From Odontesthes bonariensis (lineage: Eukaryota > Chordata > Actinopteri > Atheriniformes > Atherinopsidae): a stretch of 64,000 nucleotides of DNA. The DNA lies in NCBI RefSeq assembly GCF_027942865.1, contig NC_134509.1:35700197-35764196 (forward strand), read 5' to 3'. The position numbers and the translations under genes were made by a program. The notes under the pieces are model-generated. The model did not search any database. It saw only the letters and a program-made list of their open reading frames with translations, and was not told the DNA's origin. The first letter of the stretch is position 1. Each line of letters opens with the position of its first letter. Below, one piece after another: positions 22,701 to 32,039 of the stretch.

Positions 22701-23390
22701 AAAAACAACAACAAAAAAACCCACTTGAAACTGAGTGATCTTACCAGCCATGCATTTGTATTTCAGATGTAAATGAGTGTGGAACCCAGCTGGTTTTGTG
22801 CGACATTAATGCAGACTGTGTAAACCATTTTGGCTCATACTCCTGCCACTGCAGGCCAGGCTTTCAGGATGAGTCTCGCCTGGGAGCAGGAGGAACCATT
22901 TGTGTGGATGCAAAGGCCGCAGGTACAAATGCTCTGACTGACCATGATTGGTTGGACTGCCACACGTAGTTCTGTATGTCGGTTGCTGACTTCCTGTCGT
23001 TTGCCTACAGGTTGTAGCTCAGGCCTGTCCTCTGAGACTAAAGGCGTCTACGTGCTTTTCTTCCTGCTCAGCTCCCTTATTCTGACACTGCTGGCGGTGG
23101 CTGTCACACTATATCACCGTCACCACCGGGGGGCATTCCTGGTACGCTGCCAAAGCAGTAGGAGCATCTCCCCTCCTGACCCAAACAGCAACCACCTCCA
23201 TCCTGAAGACAGCTACTCCAGCCCTACTGACTCTGACCTGCCCCCACCACCTCCACCTGCAAGGGGCACCAGAGATGGCTGGGCTCCAGTAAAGGAGCGC
23301 TGCCCGCCTGTGGACTTGCCGCTGTTGCGTTTCAGTTCACTGTTGCCGCCAGATGGCTACGTTGATCCACAGGATGCTGGAAAGATGTGA
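16741..23390 (+). CDS. CUB-SEA-EGF type I membrane protein, ten exons, 700 aa
   Basis: Predicted exons: 16741-16830, 16912-16942, 17725-18326, 19157-19625, 21271-21312, 21651-21754, 21869-21930, 22267-22433, 22767-22922, 23011-23390. All junctions are GT/AG and the sum is 2103 bases (700 codons plus TGA), with no internal stop. Residues 1-30: signal peptide, hydrophobic core SALLVFLLTFG, cleavage likely after CDA. About 55-160: CUB domain (SGEFFSPDYLC, CNWTIQV, IHLHLEDL, GFYGRYQAF). About 161-411: Ser/Gln-rich linker. About 412-522: SEA-like domain. 523-574: calcium-binding EGF (DVNEC, then CVNHFGSYSCHC). 587-609: transmembrane helix. 610-700: tail with six prolines. Module borders fall at phase-1 introns, as in extracellular mosaic proteins. 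Likely a glycosylated cell-surface protein; ligand and function are unknown to me. The 5' UTR was not defined, and exons 1-2 are least certain. Confidence 0.82.
19778..19946 (+). repeat. tRNA-type SINE with internal deletion, in intron 4
   Basis: It has the SINE head (..gttgtggtcgttagcactgtcacctcacagcaagaaggttt) fused directly to the 3' body (aatagactggtgacctgtccatggtgtgtaccctg..) and the tail agtaggtatagaaaatgcatgga. About 150 bases of the body are missing compared with 15995-16350. Confidence 0.75.
19947..21270. other. Intron 4 of the CUB/SEA/EGF gene, remainder
   Basis: AT-rich intron sequence with no further recognised feature. It ends in the acceptor gcttttctctcgtAG (21269-21270). Confidence 0.5.
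21365..21520 (+). repeat. tRNA-type SINE, 5' half, in intron 5
   Basis: Head gggctccacaggggtgtggtggttagcactgttgcc with a perfect B box GGTTCGAATCC at 21421-21431, then the first part of the SINE body. The 3' half is missing. Confidence 0.8.
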
Positions 23391-23422
23391 ACACACAGTG
23401 ACAAAATATATTAACTATATTC

Positions 23423-23428
23423 ATTAAA
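23423..23428 (+). promoter_or_regulatory. Candidate polyadenylation signal ATTAAA
   Basis: ATTAAA lies 33 bases after the stop codon of the CUB/SEA/EGF gene; a second ATTAAA is at 23495-23500. The first would give a very short 3' UTR, so the second may be the one used. Confidence 0.4.
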
Positions 23429-23642
23429 ATATCTTTAGTTTTTTTTCTTTTTGAAACTCAATAATACTGTTGTCCACTGTGTGTAACCACCTCAATTAAA
23501 GTCACAAGAAAACGGCATTTCCGTGTTATACTGGCATTTATTGCCATTTTCAACACCAGGGGATAAAGGGGCATATTTACTGAGCCTAATACAAAAGAAG
23601 CTGAACATTTTCTATAGTCATAGTTCTTAGTAAAGTGTAAGT

Positions 23643-24360
23643 TGAATTGAATTGAAAATACTTTATTTATCTTTCTTTCCAGTGCTGCTCCAGTGCACAA
23701 ATTACAACTTAAATATAACAAGTCGCAAAATTAAAAATGACCCAAATTTACAATGAACAAAACAAAATATAAGCCTAGAATAAAATAAGATATGAAATTA
23801 AATGTCAGGTGAGCTGGATTATTTTACATGACGTGAGAAGTTCTACAGTTTGATGGTCACTAGCAGGAATGTTTTCCTGTGGTGTGGTGTAATAAGTCTG
23901 TTACTAAAGGTGCTTCTTTGGCTGGCCAGCACATCATGAAGAGGAGTTGTCCAGTATGGATCTTATTCTGGACAACATTCTTCTCTCCGACACTATTGTC
24001 AGAGAGTCCAGCTCCTCTCCCACAACGTGGCTGGCTTTGCAGATGAGCTTATTGAGTCTGTTGGCGTCCTTCACCCTCAGTCTGCTGCCCCAGCACACAA
24101 CAGCATAGAGGATGGCACTGGCCACCACAGACTCATAAAACATCCATAGCATTGTCTGGCAAATGTTGAAGGACCTGGCCCTTCTTTTCTTCGCGTCTGT
24201 ATTTTTAGTCCAGTCCAGTTTATTGTCCAAGTACATCCCTAGGTACTTATATTCCTCCACAGAGTCCACGATGACCCCGCAGATAGATACGGGTCACTGG
24301 AGTGCTGGTCCTCCTCAGGTCCACCACCAGTTCTTTGGTCTTTGCCACGTTAGCTGTATT
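23643..24360 (-). mobile_element. Rex1/CR1-like LINE, RT C-terminal half and 3' end
   Basis: Minus strand reads AKTKELVVDLRRTSTPVT, then EYKYLGMYLDNKLDWTKNT, RSFNICQTMLWMFYESVVAS, VVCWGSRLRVKDANRLNKLI and SERRMLSRIRSILDN. This is the region after the catalytic box in Rex1/Babar and CR1-type elements. The element ends at about 23643 in a ttgaattgaattg-type tail. A frameshift separates the KTKEL block from the YKYLG block. The rest of the gene is at 24993-25310. Confidence 0.75.
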
Positions 24361-24988
24361 CGGACAGAGCAGTTCTAAGAACGGTCCTCCTCGAATTTCG
24401 TTCTGATAACTGTCCTTCCCCAGCGGAACTGTTTCAGTCTGCATTCGCACATGAGTCGGGACCAGACGGGTTACTTTAGCGCCACATTCAACAACAAAAC
24501 AAAACAAAACCCACGAAAAGTAAGGAAACCCCACAAAGAAGCTAATATGGAGAACGGGGAGGCCACCGTGTTCATGGTCTGCATGATGGTGATATTAACC
24601 ATGGACGATCACATCCGGCATATAACATCGAGGCTGGAAGAGCACACAGTCAGTCGTTTCATGAAGGAAGGAGAGCAGAGCGCCGCAGACAAAGGAGACA
24701 ACGTGTAAGTTTAACTTATTAAACACGCGTCGGTTGTGTCTGTCATATGAGTAAACATTTCAGCCGTGACAACATGACATGGGGCGTAGCTACCGAGCAC
24801 CAAGCACCTACGTCAGATTGGTTCCTATAGAACCCAGAAAAGACCCAGCCTCGGAGAAGGAGCTAAAATGGTTATAGGAACTGAGGACGATGGTCCCGAG
24901 TTCCTGTATGTGCGAATGCGGGAAAAAACGGCCCTGTTCCTTAAAAGGTTATAGGAACTGCCAAAGGTTCCTACAGTGCAAATGCGGC
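24361..24988. mobile_element. 628-bp DNA element inserted in the LINE, TSD TATT
   Basis: TATT occurs at 24357-24360 and 24989-24992. Removing 24361-24988 plus one TATT restores the LINE frame LQLN-TANVAKTKEL on the minus strand, so the insertion borders are secure. The two ends share an inverted block around gcattcgcacat (24443-24454 versus the complement near 24911-24922) and gttcctata motifs, but the terminal repeats are diverged. Superfamily not determined. Confidence 0.7.
24547..24708 (+). CDS. Short unknown frame inside the 628-bp element
   Basis: From ATG 24547 the frame reads MENGEATVFMVCMMVILTMD and then a charged part with HITSRLEEHTVSRFMKEGEQ, ending at GTG before a TAA; a gtaagt donor overlaps the end (24703-24711 region). 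It could be the first coding exon of a transposase-accessory protein whose remaining exons were lost. I do not recognise the protein. The hydrophobic Met-rich start followed by a charged helix is all I can describe. Confidence 0.3.
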   Translation: MENGEATVFMVCMMVILTMDDHIRHITSRLEEHTVSRFMKEGEQSAADKGDNV

Positions 24989-24992
24989 TATT

Positions 24993-25310
24993 GAGCTGCA
25001 GATGGTTCTGCTCACACCACATGACAAAGTTGTCCACCACATCCCTGTACTTACAGAGTTTCCACTCCAGCTTTCTCCTGTACCTGGCCTCCTTGATCTT
25101 CACCTTAAGCTCCCTCTGGATTGTTCGCACCTCTTCCCTGTTGCCAGCTGTGAAAGCCCTCTTTTTGTTGTTGAGGATGATTTTGATTTCCTTTGTTAAA
25201 CACAGTTTTAAAACTAAGACAACAAGGTGTATAGTGTAAGTGAGTATTTGGAAAACCTGTTTAATACCTTCAGGGAGTTCCCTGAGTGTGCACTCACTCC
25301 ACAAGGAGAA
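24993..25310 (-). mobile_element. Rex1/CR1-like LINE, upstream part with internal deletion
   Basis: Minus strand reads ILNNKKRAF..NREEVRTIQRELKVKIKEA..YRRKLEWKL, the linker before RT. It then jumps directly to DNFVMWCEQNHLQLN, which belongs just before the KTKEL block. The catalytic RT segment between them is missing, so this copy had a large internal deletion before or besides the DNA-element insertion. Confidence 0.7.
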
Positions 25311-25552
25311 TAGTATATGGTATGTAGAGAAATAACTTTCTTTTTATGAATTTATGAATAGTGATTAACATAAAAATATCTAGATCAAACTACTGAGCAC
25401 AACAGAATTAAGTTGATTTCAGTTTTCATTGTCCGGTCTACACTTTTTAGTGTTCCTGTCTGCAACAGTGTTGTCCTGTAATTAAAGTAATACCACAGAC
25501 GGTAGAATTCTGCCTTAGGTTACAGAATGTCAACAACAAAGCAAGACCATTC
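25311..25552. other. Intergenic sequence
   Basis: AT-rich, no recognised feature. Confidence 0.35.
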
Positions 25553-25622
25553 ATTTAATTCACTTTTATTTATATAGTGCCAAATTACAACAAATGTCAC
25601 CTCAAGGCACACCAGTAATGCT
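25553..25622 (-). repeat. L2 3'-terminal fragment, reversed
   Basis: attcacttttatttatatagtgccaaattacaacaaatgtcacctcaaggca is the complement of the L2 terminus seen at 39660-39742 and matches the reversed copy at 59340-59405. Confidence 0.8.
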
Positions 25623-27785
25623 AAAACTTACAATAAGTGAAGGGCTGCCAGAGTGAGGCTGATGACATTTTGAGTATAGTTGCTGCATTTTATCCAGAGG
25701 GGAATGACATTTAGTTTTGTCTTAACTTGTTACAATAACTTAGTGATATAATACATATAAAGTATAAGCTATTAAAATACTGAACTGAAGCTAAATCAGT
25801 GATCACTCACTGATCCATCCTGTTGTTGGCAGAGTTCCAGTGTAAAACTTCTCCGTCTCCGTGTTATTACGGAATGAAGCTGCAGTTTCCTTCAGTCTCT
25901 TTCCCGCTTTTTAAATCCAACTTCAGCTGCAGAACTCCTTTATTTCAATTTATTCAGTTGATCAAAGACAAACATGACTTTTTTTTTCCAATCAATCCTG
26001 GGATCTTCACAGAAAACACAGTAAAAGTTTTAAAAAGTTATCCAAATCTGACCGTAAAAGTGACCATTGAGAAATGTCAAGAAATAAATATGTGCATTGC
26101 TGCAGTTTTCTTTTATTTGTGTTTGTATCCATAATGCCATAATGAAATTCAGCAATTTCCTTCATTATATTGTCCTGACTATCATGTACAAGGGCAATGC
26201 AAAAGGATAATGGCCTGTTGGTGTTTCCATCTGCCCACCTTGTATCACTGTGCACTAGTCCACCCAGTCTAAACCACTTTAATAGGCTTACAGCAGCTAA
26301 TCCAAAGCAGTGTGCTGTCATGTGGAGTTTGCTGAGATATGCTTCATTACAGGGTGCTTGTTCCCTTGGCCCCTCTCTGCTCAAAACAGATGTCTATTGT
26401 TTATAGTTTCTTCGCGTCTCCATTGATTGGGTTCACTATAAAGATACTTGAGGACAGTGAATATTTACCTTAATTTTATGATGTGGAAGCAAACACGACT
26501 CTGTTAAGATGATAATAGTGTGGCTGTGTGATTTTTGTCAGTCTGGTCTGTTTTTAAAGCTTTCCATGATACGATGCTGGCTGTGCATGTATTATCACTG
26601 CCAGGTACAGTGTGTTTGCATTTCTGTGTGGAATCAATGAAGGAATTTTTAACTTCATTAAAGCTTAATCACCTAGGAGTTCTAAAAAGAGTCTGTAAGT
26701 GGATAATAAAACACTGCTGTAAATAGATTGGTGGCCCAGTGTCCATTTTTTTCTGCGCCAAAATGCTACTTGAACATTAAAATTTTCGCTTCATATGAGA
26801 TTTAAAGTATTTGAACGCAGACGAGACGAGTATCATCACATAACATACTTCCAACCATTTTTTCAATATAATGCAAGGTTTGTGTGTGTGTGCATGTACC
26901 GTTTGCATGTGCATTTGTTAGGAGAATCTCTTCTCTCATCTGGTCCTTGTGCCTTTGTCCTCTAAGCATTCATTGTGCTGCCGAGTGGCAAACCTTGTTG
27001 AAAAGACTGCTCTGTGAGTTGATCATTGTCTGAATGCTCCTCACGTCCTAAAGGTAGAATTACCAAGGACAGCATCACCGGGCAGCTGTCCTCAGGATAG
27101 GGAGGGGAGGTTTTTGTGGTGGATTCACCCACCAGGCTCAGCTTCCTTCCTCTCCTGGAAGCCTTAGGTCAGAAAGGGCACCCCTCCTTCTTTGCTTCAC
27201 ATCCAGTCCTGACTGTTTTCTGCTGTTATAGCAATACTACGATGTGGCTAGGTCAATGAGAATGTAAGCAGAAACAATTTAATCTATAAATGACACGATG
27301 AGCTCTCCCGTGGTCTAAAGTGTTGCATTTTTTACTTATATGTACAGTTTTAAGACACTGAAATGTTTTTAAAAATTGGTTTTCTTCCATTCATACCATA
27401 GACATAAAAAAAGGGGTTATGTCTAATTGTCTATATATCCATCAGCCATAACATTATCACCAGCTGTCCTATACTGAGGGGGTCCCTCTCAAATTGCCAA
27501 AAGAACAAGACCCTTTATCAGTCGGATAAAGGACATCTCAGGGAGTCCTTTGGACAAGTAAGTTCATCCTTTGGTCCCGGTGGGGTCTTTTTGGATTGGG
27601 CTTGCTTCCCACCTATGCTGTCAAATCCCATCTGATGAATATCTGGGGAGGTTGGAGGTCAGTTGAATGGTTAGGTTTATGTTTTCTGCTAAACTTTTTA
27701 GGAAGTTGGTGTCAACTTCAGTGTCAAAGTAGCATCCATGTGAATGCCATAATAACCCTATCCCAAAAATTATCTTAAATGCCAT
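25623..27785. other. Intergenic, no gene supported
   Basis: Several short frames, none with a recognisable domain or splice structure. 27120-27200 is locally G/C-rich. 27440-27470 (atcagccataacattatcaccagctgtcc) resembles the edge of a common fish Tc1-type repeat, but the body is not there. Confidence 0.35.
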
Positions 27786-27789
27786 CCAA

Positions 27790-27885
27790 AATGCTGTAGC
27801 AAGATGACAACTAGCAGGGGACATCACATTTCTCCAGTTTTAGCTTGTCTTCATTGACTCCCTGTTAAAGCCAGAATAGGGTTAT
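27790..27885 (+). mobile_element. Short L2 ORF2 fragment
   Basis: Reads AIQNAVAR-type and then HFSPVLACLH*LPVKARI, matching the LIQNAAARV..HISPVLASLHWLPVKFRI segment of the L2 copies at 38.6 kb and 60.6 kb. It carries a stop. Confidence 0.6.
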
Positions 27886-28175
27886 TATTATTATTGTTTT
27901 TTAATAAAGTTTTATTAATAATGAATTAAACAGTACAAATAACATTCTGTCCTTTCAATATAGAACTGTTCTTCATAAAGGTTGGTAGGAAGTAGGACAA
28001 TGAAACAAATAGAAAAACATAAAAAAAGAAACAAGTAAAATAAATACCAGGGGGAGTCATAGATAAAATAAAAACGTTACAGTTGACAAATGCATGAAAG
28101 GATCTAATTGCTTTGGTGTTGGTGGCTTTTAGAAATGGTTGAAATGTATAGTTCTATTTCTTTGAATATACATTC

Positions 28176-30602
28176 ATGGATGTAGAACGTAACAAAAAAC
28201 ACCACTCTGGTGTTTTGTTATTGGACTTCTGTGCTCGTCACGGACTGTCCATAACGAACACCATGTTCAGGCATAAGGGTGTCCATATGTGCACTTGGCA
28301 CCAGGACACCCTAGGCTGCAGCTCGATGATCGACTTTGTGGTTGTATCGTCGGACTTGCGGCCGTATGTCCTGGACACTCGGGTGAAGAGAGGGGCGGAG
28401 CTGTCAACTGATCGCCACCTGGTGGTGAGTTGGCTCCGCTGGTGGGGGAGGAAGCCGGTCAGACCTGGCAGGCCCAAACATATTGTGAGAGTCTGCTGGG
28501 AACGACTGGCGGAATCCCCTGTCAGGAGGAGTTTCAACTCCCACCTCCGGCAGAGCTTCAACCATGTCCCGGGAGAGGTGGGGGACATTGAGCCCGAATG
28601 GGCCATGTTCTGTGCCTCCATTGTTGAGGCGGCCGACCGGAGCTGTGGCCGTAAGGTCATCAGTGCCTGTCGTGGCGGCAATGCCCGAACCCGCTGGTGG
28701 ACACCAGTGGTGAAGGAAGCCGTCAAGCTGAAGAAGGAGTCCTATCGGGCCTTTTTGGCCAGTGGGACTCTGGAAGCAGTTGATGGGTACCAAGAGGCCA
28801 AGTGGAACGCGGCCTCGGCAGTTGCTGAGGCAAAAACTCGGGCTTGGGAGGAGTTCGGGGAGGCCATGGAGAATGATTTCCGGACGGCCTCGAAGAGTTT
28901 CTGGTCCACCATCCAGCGGCTCAGGGGGGTAAGCAGGGCACCGCCAACACCATGTATGGTGAGGGCGGGGCTCTGCTGACCTCAACTAGGGACGTCGTGA
29001 GTCGGTGGGGGGAATATTTCGAGGGCCTCCTCAATCCTACCGACACGCCTTCCGATGAGGAAGCAGGGTTGGGGAGCTCGGACGTGGGGCATCCCATTTC
29101 TGGGGCTGAGGTTGCCGAGGTGGTTAAAAAACTCCTCGGTGGCAAGGCCCCGGGGGTGGATGAGGTTCGTCCCGAGTTCCTCAAGGATCTGGATGTGGTA
29201 GGGCTGTCTTGGTTGACACGCCTCTGCAGCATCGCGTGGATATCGGGGGCAGTGCCTCTGGACTGGCAGATCGGGGTGGTGGTCCCCCTCTTTAAAAAAG
29301 GGGACCGGAGGGTGTGTTCCAACTATAGGGGGATCACACTCCTCAGCCTCCCTGGTAAGGTCTATTCGGGGGTACTGGAGAGGAGGATCCGCCGGATAAT
29401 CGGATCTCGGATTCAGGAGGTGCAGTGTGGTTTTCGTCCTGGCCGTGGAACAGTAGACCAGCTCTATACCCTCAGCAGATCCTGGAGGGTGCATGGCAGT
29501 TCGCCCAACGTGTTTTGTGGACTTGTAGAAGGCGTTCGATCGTGTCCCTCGGGGACTCTTGTGGGGGGTGCTCCGGCAGTATGGAGTGCCGGACCCCTTG
29601 ATATGGGCTGTTCGGTCTCTGTATGACCGGTGTCAGAGTTTGGTCCGTATTGCCGGCATTAAGTCGGACATGTTTCCTGTGAGGGTTGGACTCCGTCAGG
29701 GCTGCCCTTTGTCACCGATTCTGTTCATAATTTTTATGGACAGAATTTCTAGGCGCAGCCAGGGCGTTGAGGGGGTCCGTTTTGGCGACCTCAGAATTGG
29801 GTCTCTGTTCTTTGCGAACGATGTGGTTCTGTTGGCGTCGTCGGGCCGTGACCAGCTCTCACTGGAGCGGTTCGCAGCCGAGTGTGAAGCGGCTGGGATG
29901 AGAATCAGCACCTCCAAATCTGAGACCATGGTCCTCGGCTGGAAAAGGGTGGAATGCCCTCTCCGGGTCGGAAATGAGATCCTTCCCCAAGTGGAGGAGT
30001 TCAAGTATCTCGGGGTCTTGTTCACGAGTGAGGGACGAATGGAGCAGGAGATTGACAGGCGGATTGGTGCAGTAATGTGGGCTCTGCACCGGCCCGTCGT
30101 GGTGAAAAAGGAGCTGATCCATCGATTTACCGGTCAATCTATGTTCCTACCCTCACCTATGGTCACAAGTTGTGGGTAGTGACCAAAAGAATGAGATTGC
30201 GAATACAAGCGGCCGAAATGAGTTTCCTCTGCAGGGCGTCTGGGCTCTCCCTTAGGGTGAGAAGCTCGGTCATCTGGGAGGGGCTCAGAGTAGAACCGCT
30301 GCTCCTCCGCATCGAGAGGAGTCAGATGAGGTGGCTCGGGCATCTGGTTAGGATGCCTCCTGGACGCCTCCCTGGTGAGGTGTTCTGGACCTGTCCCACT
30401 GGGAGGAGGCCCCGGGGAAGACCCAGGACACGTTGGAGAGACTGTTTCTCGGCTGGCCTGGGAACGCCTCGGGGTCCCCCCAGAAGAGCTGGAGGAGGTG
30501 GCCGGGGACAGGGACGTCTGGGTTTCTCTGCTTAAGCTGCTGCCCCCGCGACCCGATCCCCGAAGCGGAAGATGATGGATGGATGATGGATGGATGTAGA
30601 AC
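28176..30602 (+). mobile_element. Rex3 (RTE-clade) LINE, 5'-truncated, with GATG tail and TSD
   Basis: Plus-strand frames cover the end of the endonuclease, the whole RT and the C-terminal region of Rex3. The element ends gcccccgcgacccgatccccgaagcggaa followed by a (GATG)n-type tail (30571-30597), the hallmark of Rex3. The 13-mer ATGGATGTAGAAC stands at both ends (28176-28188 and 30590-30602), consistent with a target-site duplication; part of it overlaps sequence that also resembles the element, so microhomology was probably used at the 5' junction. Confidence 0.88.
28189..30560 (+). pseudogene. Rex3 pol: endonuclease end, reverse transcriptase, C-terminus
   Basis: Reading blocks in order: 28189-28930 (endonuclease C-terminus SSMIDFVVVSSDLRPYVLDT and linker), 28935-29500 (GKAPGVDEVRPEFLK, NYRGITLLSLPGKVYSGVL, QCGFRPGRGTVDQLYTLSR), 29510-30120 (VGLRQGCPLSPILF, then the motif C position, then TSKSETMVLGWKRVECPLRV and EEFKYLGVLFTSEGRM), 30125-30435 and 30440-30560. 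Each border is a frameshift. At motif C the expected F-A-D-D reads F-A-N-D: codon AAC at 29817-29819 replaces the first catalytic aspartate. The YGHKLWV.. and C-terminal PTGRRPRGRPRTRWRD blocks follow. Several frameshifts plus a lost catalytic residue make it inactive. Confidence 0.88.
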
Positions 30603-31097
30603 TTTGCAAAGAACACGAGAAGATTTATAATGTAAAATTAATCATAACCGGCTTTGTCAAGAAAAACCAAAAAGAATAGTTTCCCATTTAAGAGAGATGA
30701 TAAAGACGGTCAGTTCTTTCCATAACTTTAATGAGAAAAAACAATTCCCAAACAGGTATTAAGGATCTCAGGAGGCTGGATCCACAAGCAGGAGATGAAT
30801 ACACTCCAACGATGATAAAAAAATTCAAGCTCTGCTTTGAAAAAGATGTAAACTGAAAACACCCAGCCAACGGTTGGGGAGATCTACTCCCCAAACTACT
30901 TCCTGCTTCTGAAGAGTGCAGACGTGTCTCTGCTTCCTCCTGCTGCTTACTGCTTTATTCGCTTTTAAATCATTCTACTTCTTTCCACAAGTCTTGGATA
31001 TAATTTCACTCTTTTATTCTTTTATTCTTTTTCTTTTAATTGTATATTTGTAAACGGTATTAGCCATCCTGTTTACAAAGAGAATCGGACAGAACAA
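30603..31097. other. Spacer between Rex3 and Harbinger
   Basis: AT-rich, with no open frame of note and no recognised element. Confidence 0.35.
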
Positions 31098-31379
31098 TGG
31101 GCCTCATGCAAGAACATTTTCGTATTCTTATTCTAAATTTCTCTCACTTTTTTCGTACGAAGGTCTCGTACGAACATGCCACGTCAGATTCAACAAACGC
31201 TCTTAACTTCGGAAAAAGTGTGTAAACGACCTGCGTAAATGATGAATCCCACCCGTGCGTATTTAAGGGGCACATGCACGAGGATAGTAAATTTGCATAC
31301 TCCCCGCCCAAAATTATACCATATAAGGCTGTGCTTCCTCGCTCCTGTGTCAGGAAGTGTTGAGTGTTGAGTCATGAGA

Positions 31380-31986
31380 ATGGCATCAAGGCGCAAAAAT
31401 AACAACTTTACGGGCTCTGAGGCTACGGCTACACGAAAACGAAACAAGGTTTTTTTTGAAAACGGGTTCGAAAATTCTTGCGACCACACGGAAACGCGCT
31501 GCTGGTCCAGACGAAAACGATGACACGAGGCAGTACACACGCCGCTGTGTCACGCCACGCAGTGAGACAATAGAGAAGTGTTAAAATTGGCTCCCAGCGT
31601 CAACGTGTGACTGACGCAAAAACGTTTTAGCTGTAACAATGGAAACGAAACGAGGCCGTTTTCAAACTTTCCCACTCTGGAACCCGTTTTCAAAAACTAT
31701 CGTTTTGGGGTAGTGGGAACGCCGGCTCCGTGTGGCCGCGACAGCGAAACGATAAGAAAAAGTATCGTTTACAGTGAAAAACGTTTCCGTGTAGCCGCAG
31801 CCTGAGACTGAAGTTCTGCTTTCAGAAATCCAAAAAGGAAAATCTGTAATTTTTGGCAGTGTCAGCAGTGGAATTACTGGACCTGCTAAAGCGAAGAAAT
31901 GGGAAGCAATTACGAGTGCTGTTAATTCAATGTCATCTGTAGTTCGTAATGTCACCGAAATAAAAAAAAGAAATGGTTTGATATGA
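31380..31986 (+). pseudogene. Harbinger Myb/SANT-like gene, split by an insertion
   Basis: ATG at 31380 starts MASRRKNNNFTGSE. The frame resumes after the nested element (31422-31801) with TEVLLSEIQKGKSVIFGSVS and ends with KWEAITSAVN and VVRNVTEIK. It is the Myb/SANT-like partner protein of Harbinger nuclease, expected to bind transposon ends. Besides the insertion, one base is lost or gained in the A-run near 31965: the present frame stops at TGA 31984-31986, while the neighbouring frame reads the expected KKKWFDMK. Confidence 0.75.
31422..31801. mobile_element. 380-bp non-autonomous DNA element, TSD CTGAG
   Basis: Inverted ends GCTACGGCTACACGAAAACG and complement GCTGCGGCTACACGGAAACG. CTGAG flanks it at 31417-31421 and 31802-31806. 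Removing it restores the Myb-gene frame F-T-G-S-E-T-E-V. It has no coding capacity. The superfamily is undecided because the border can slide and the true duplication could be shorter than five bases. Confidence 0.8.
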
Positions 31987-32039
31987 AAATAGCTTAAAAC
32001 AAAAAAAACATCTCGCTATGGCCAGGCGCTCGATGACTG

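Noticed and set aside
26190..26410. Possible conserved host exon
   Set aside because: Frames are open but have no convincing splice sites or domain wording.
27440..27560. Complete Tc1-type transposon
   Set aside because: Only a short edge-like sequence (atcagccataacattatcacc) is visible; no transposase or second terminus.
28238..29494. Minus-strand frames of 162-193 codons over the Rex3 element
   Set aside because: Complements of the Rex3 coding frames; their wording has no domain, while the plus strand reads endonuclease and RT motifs.
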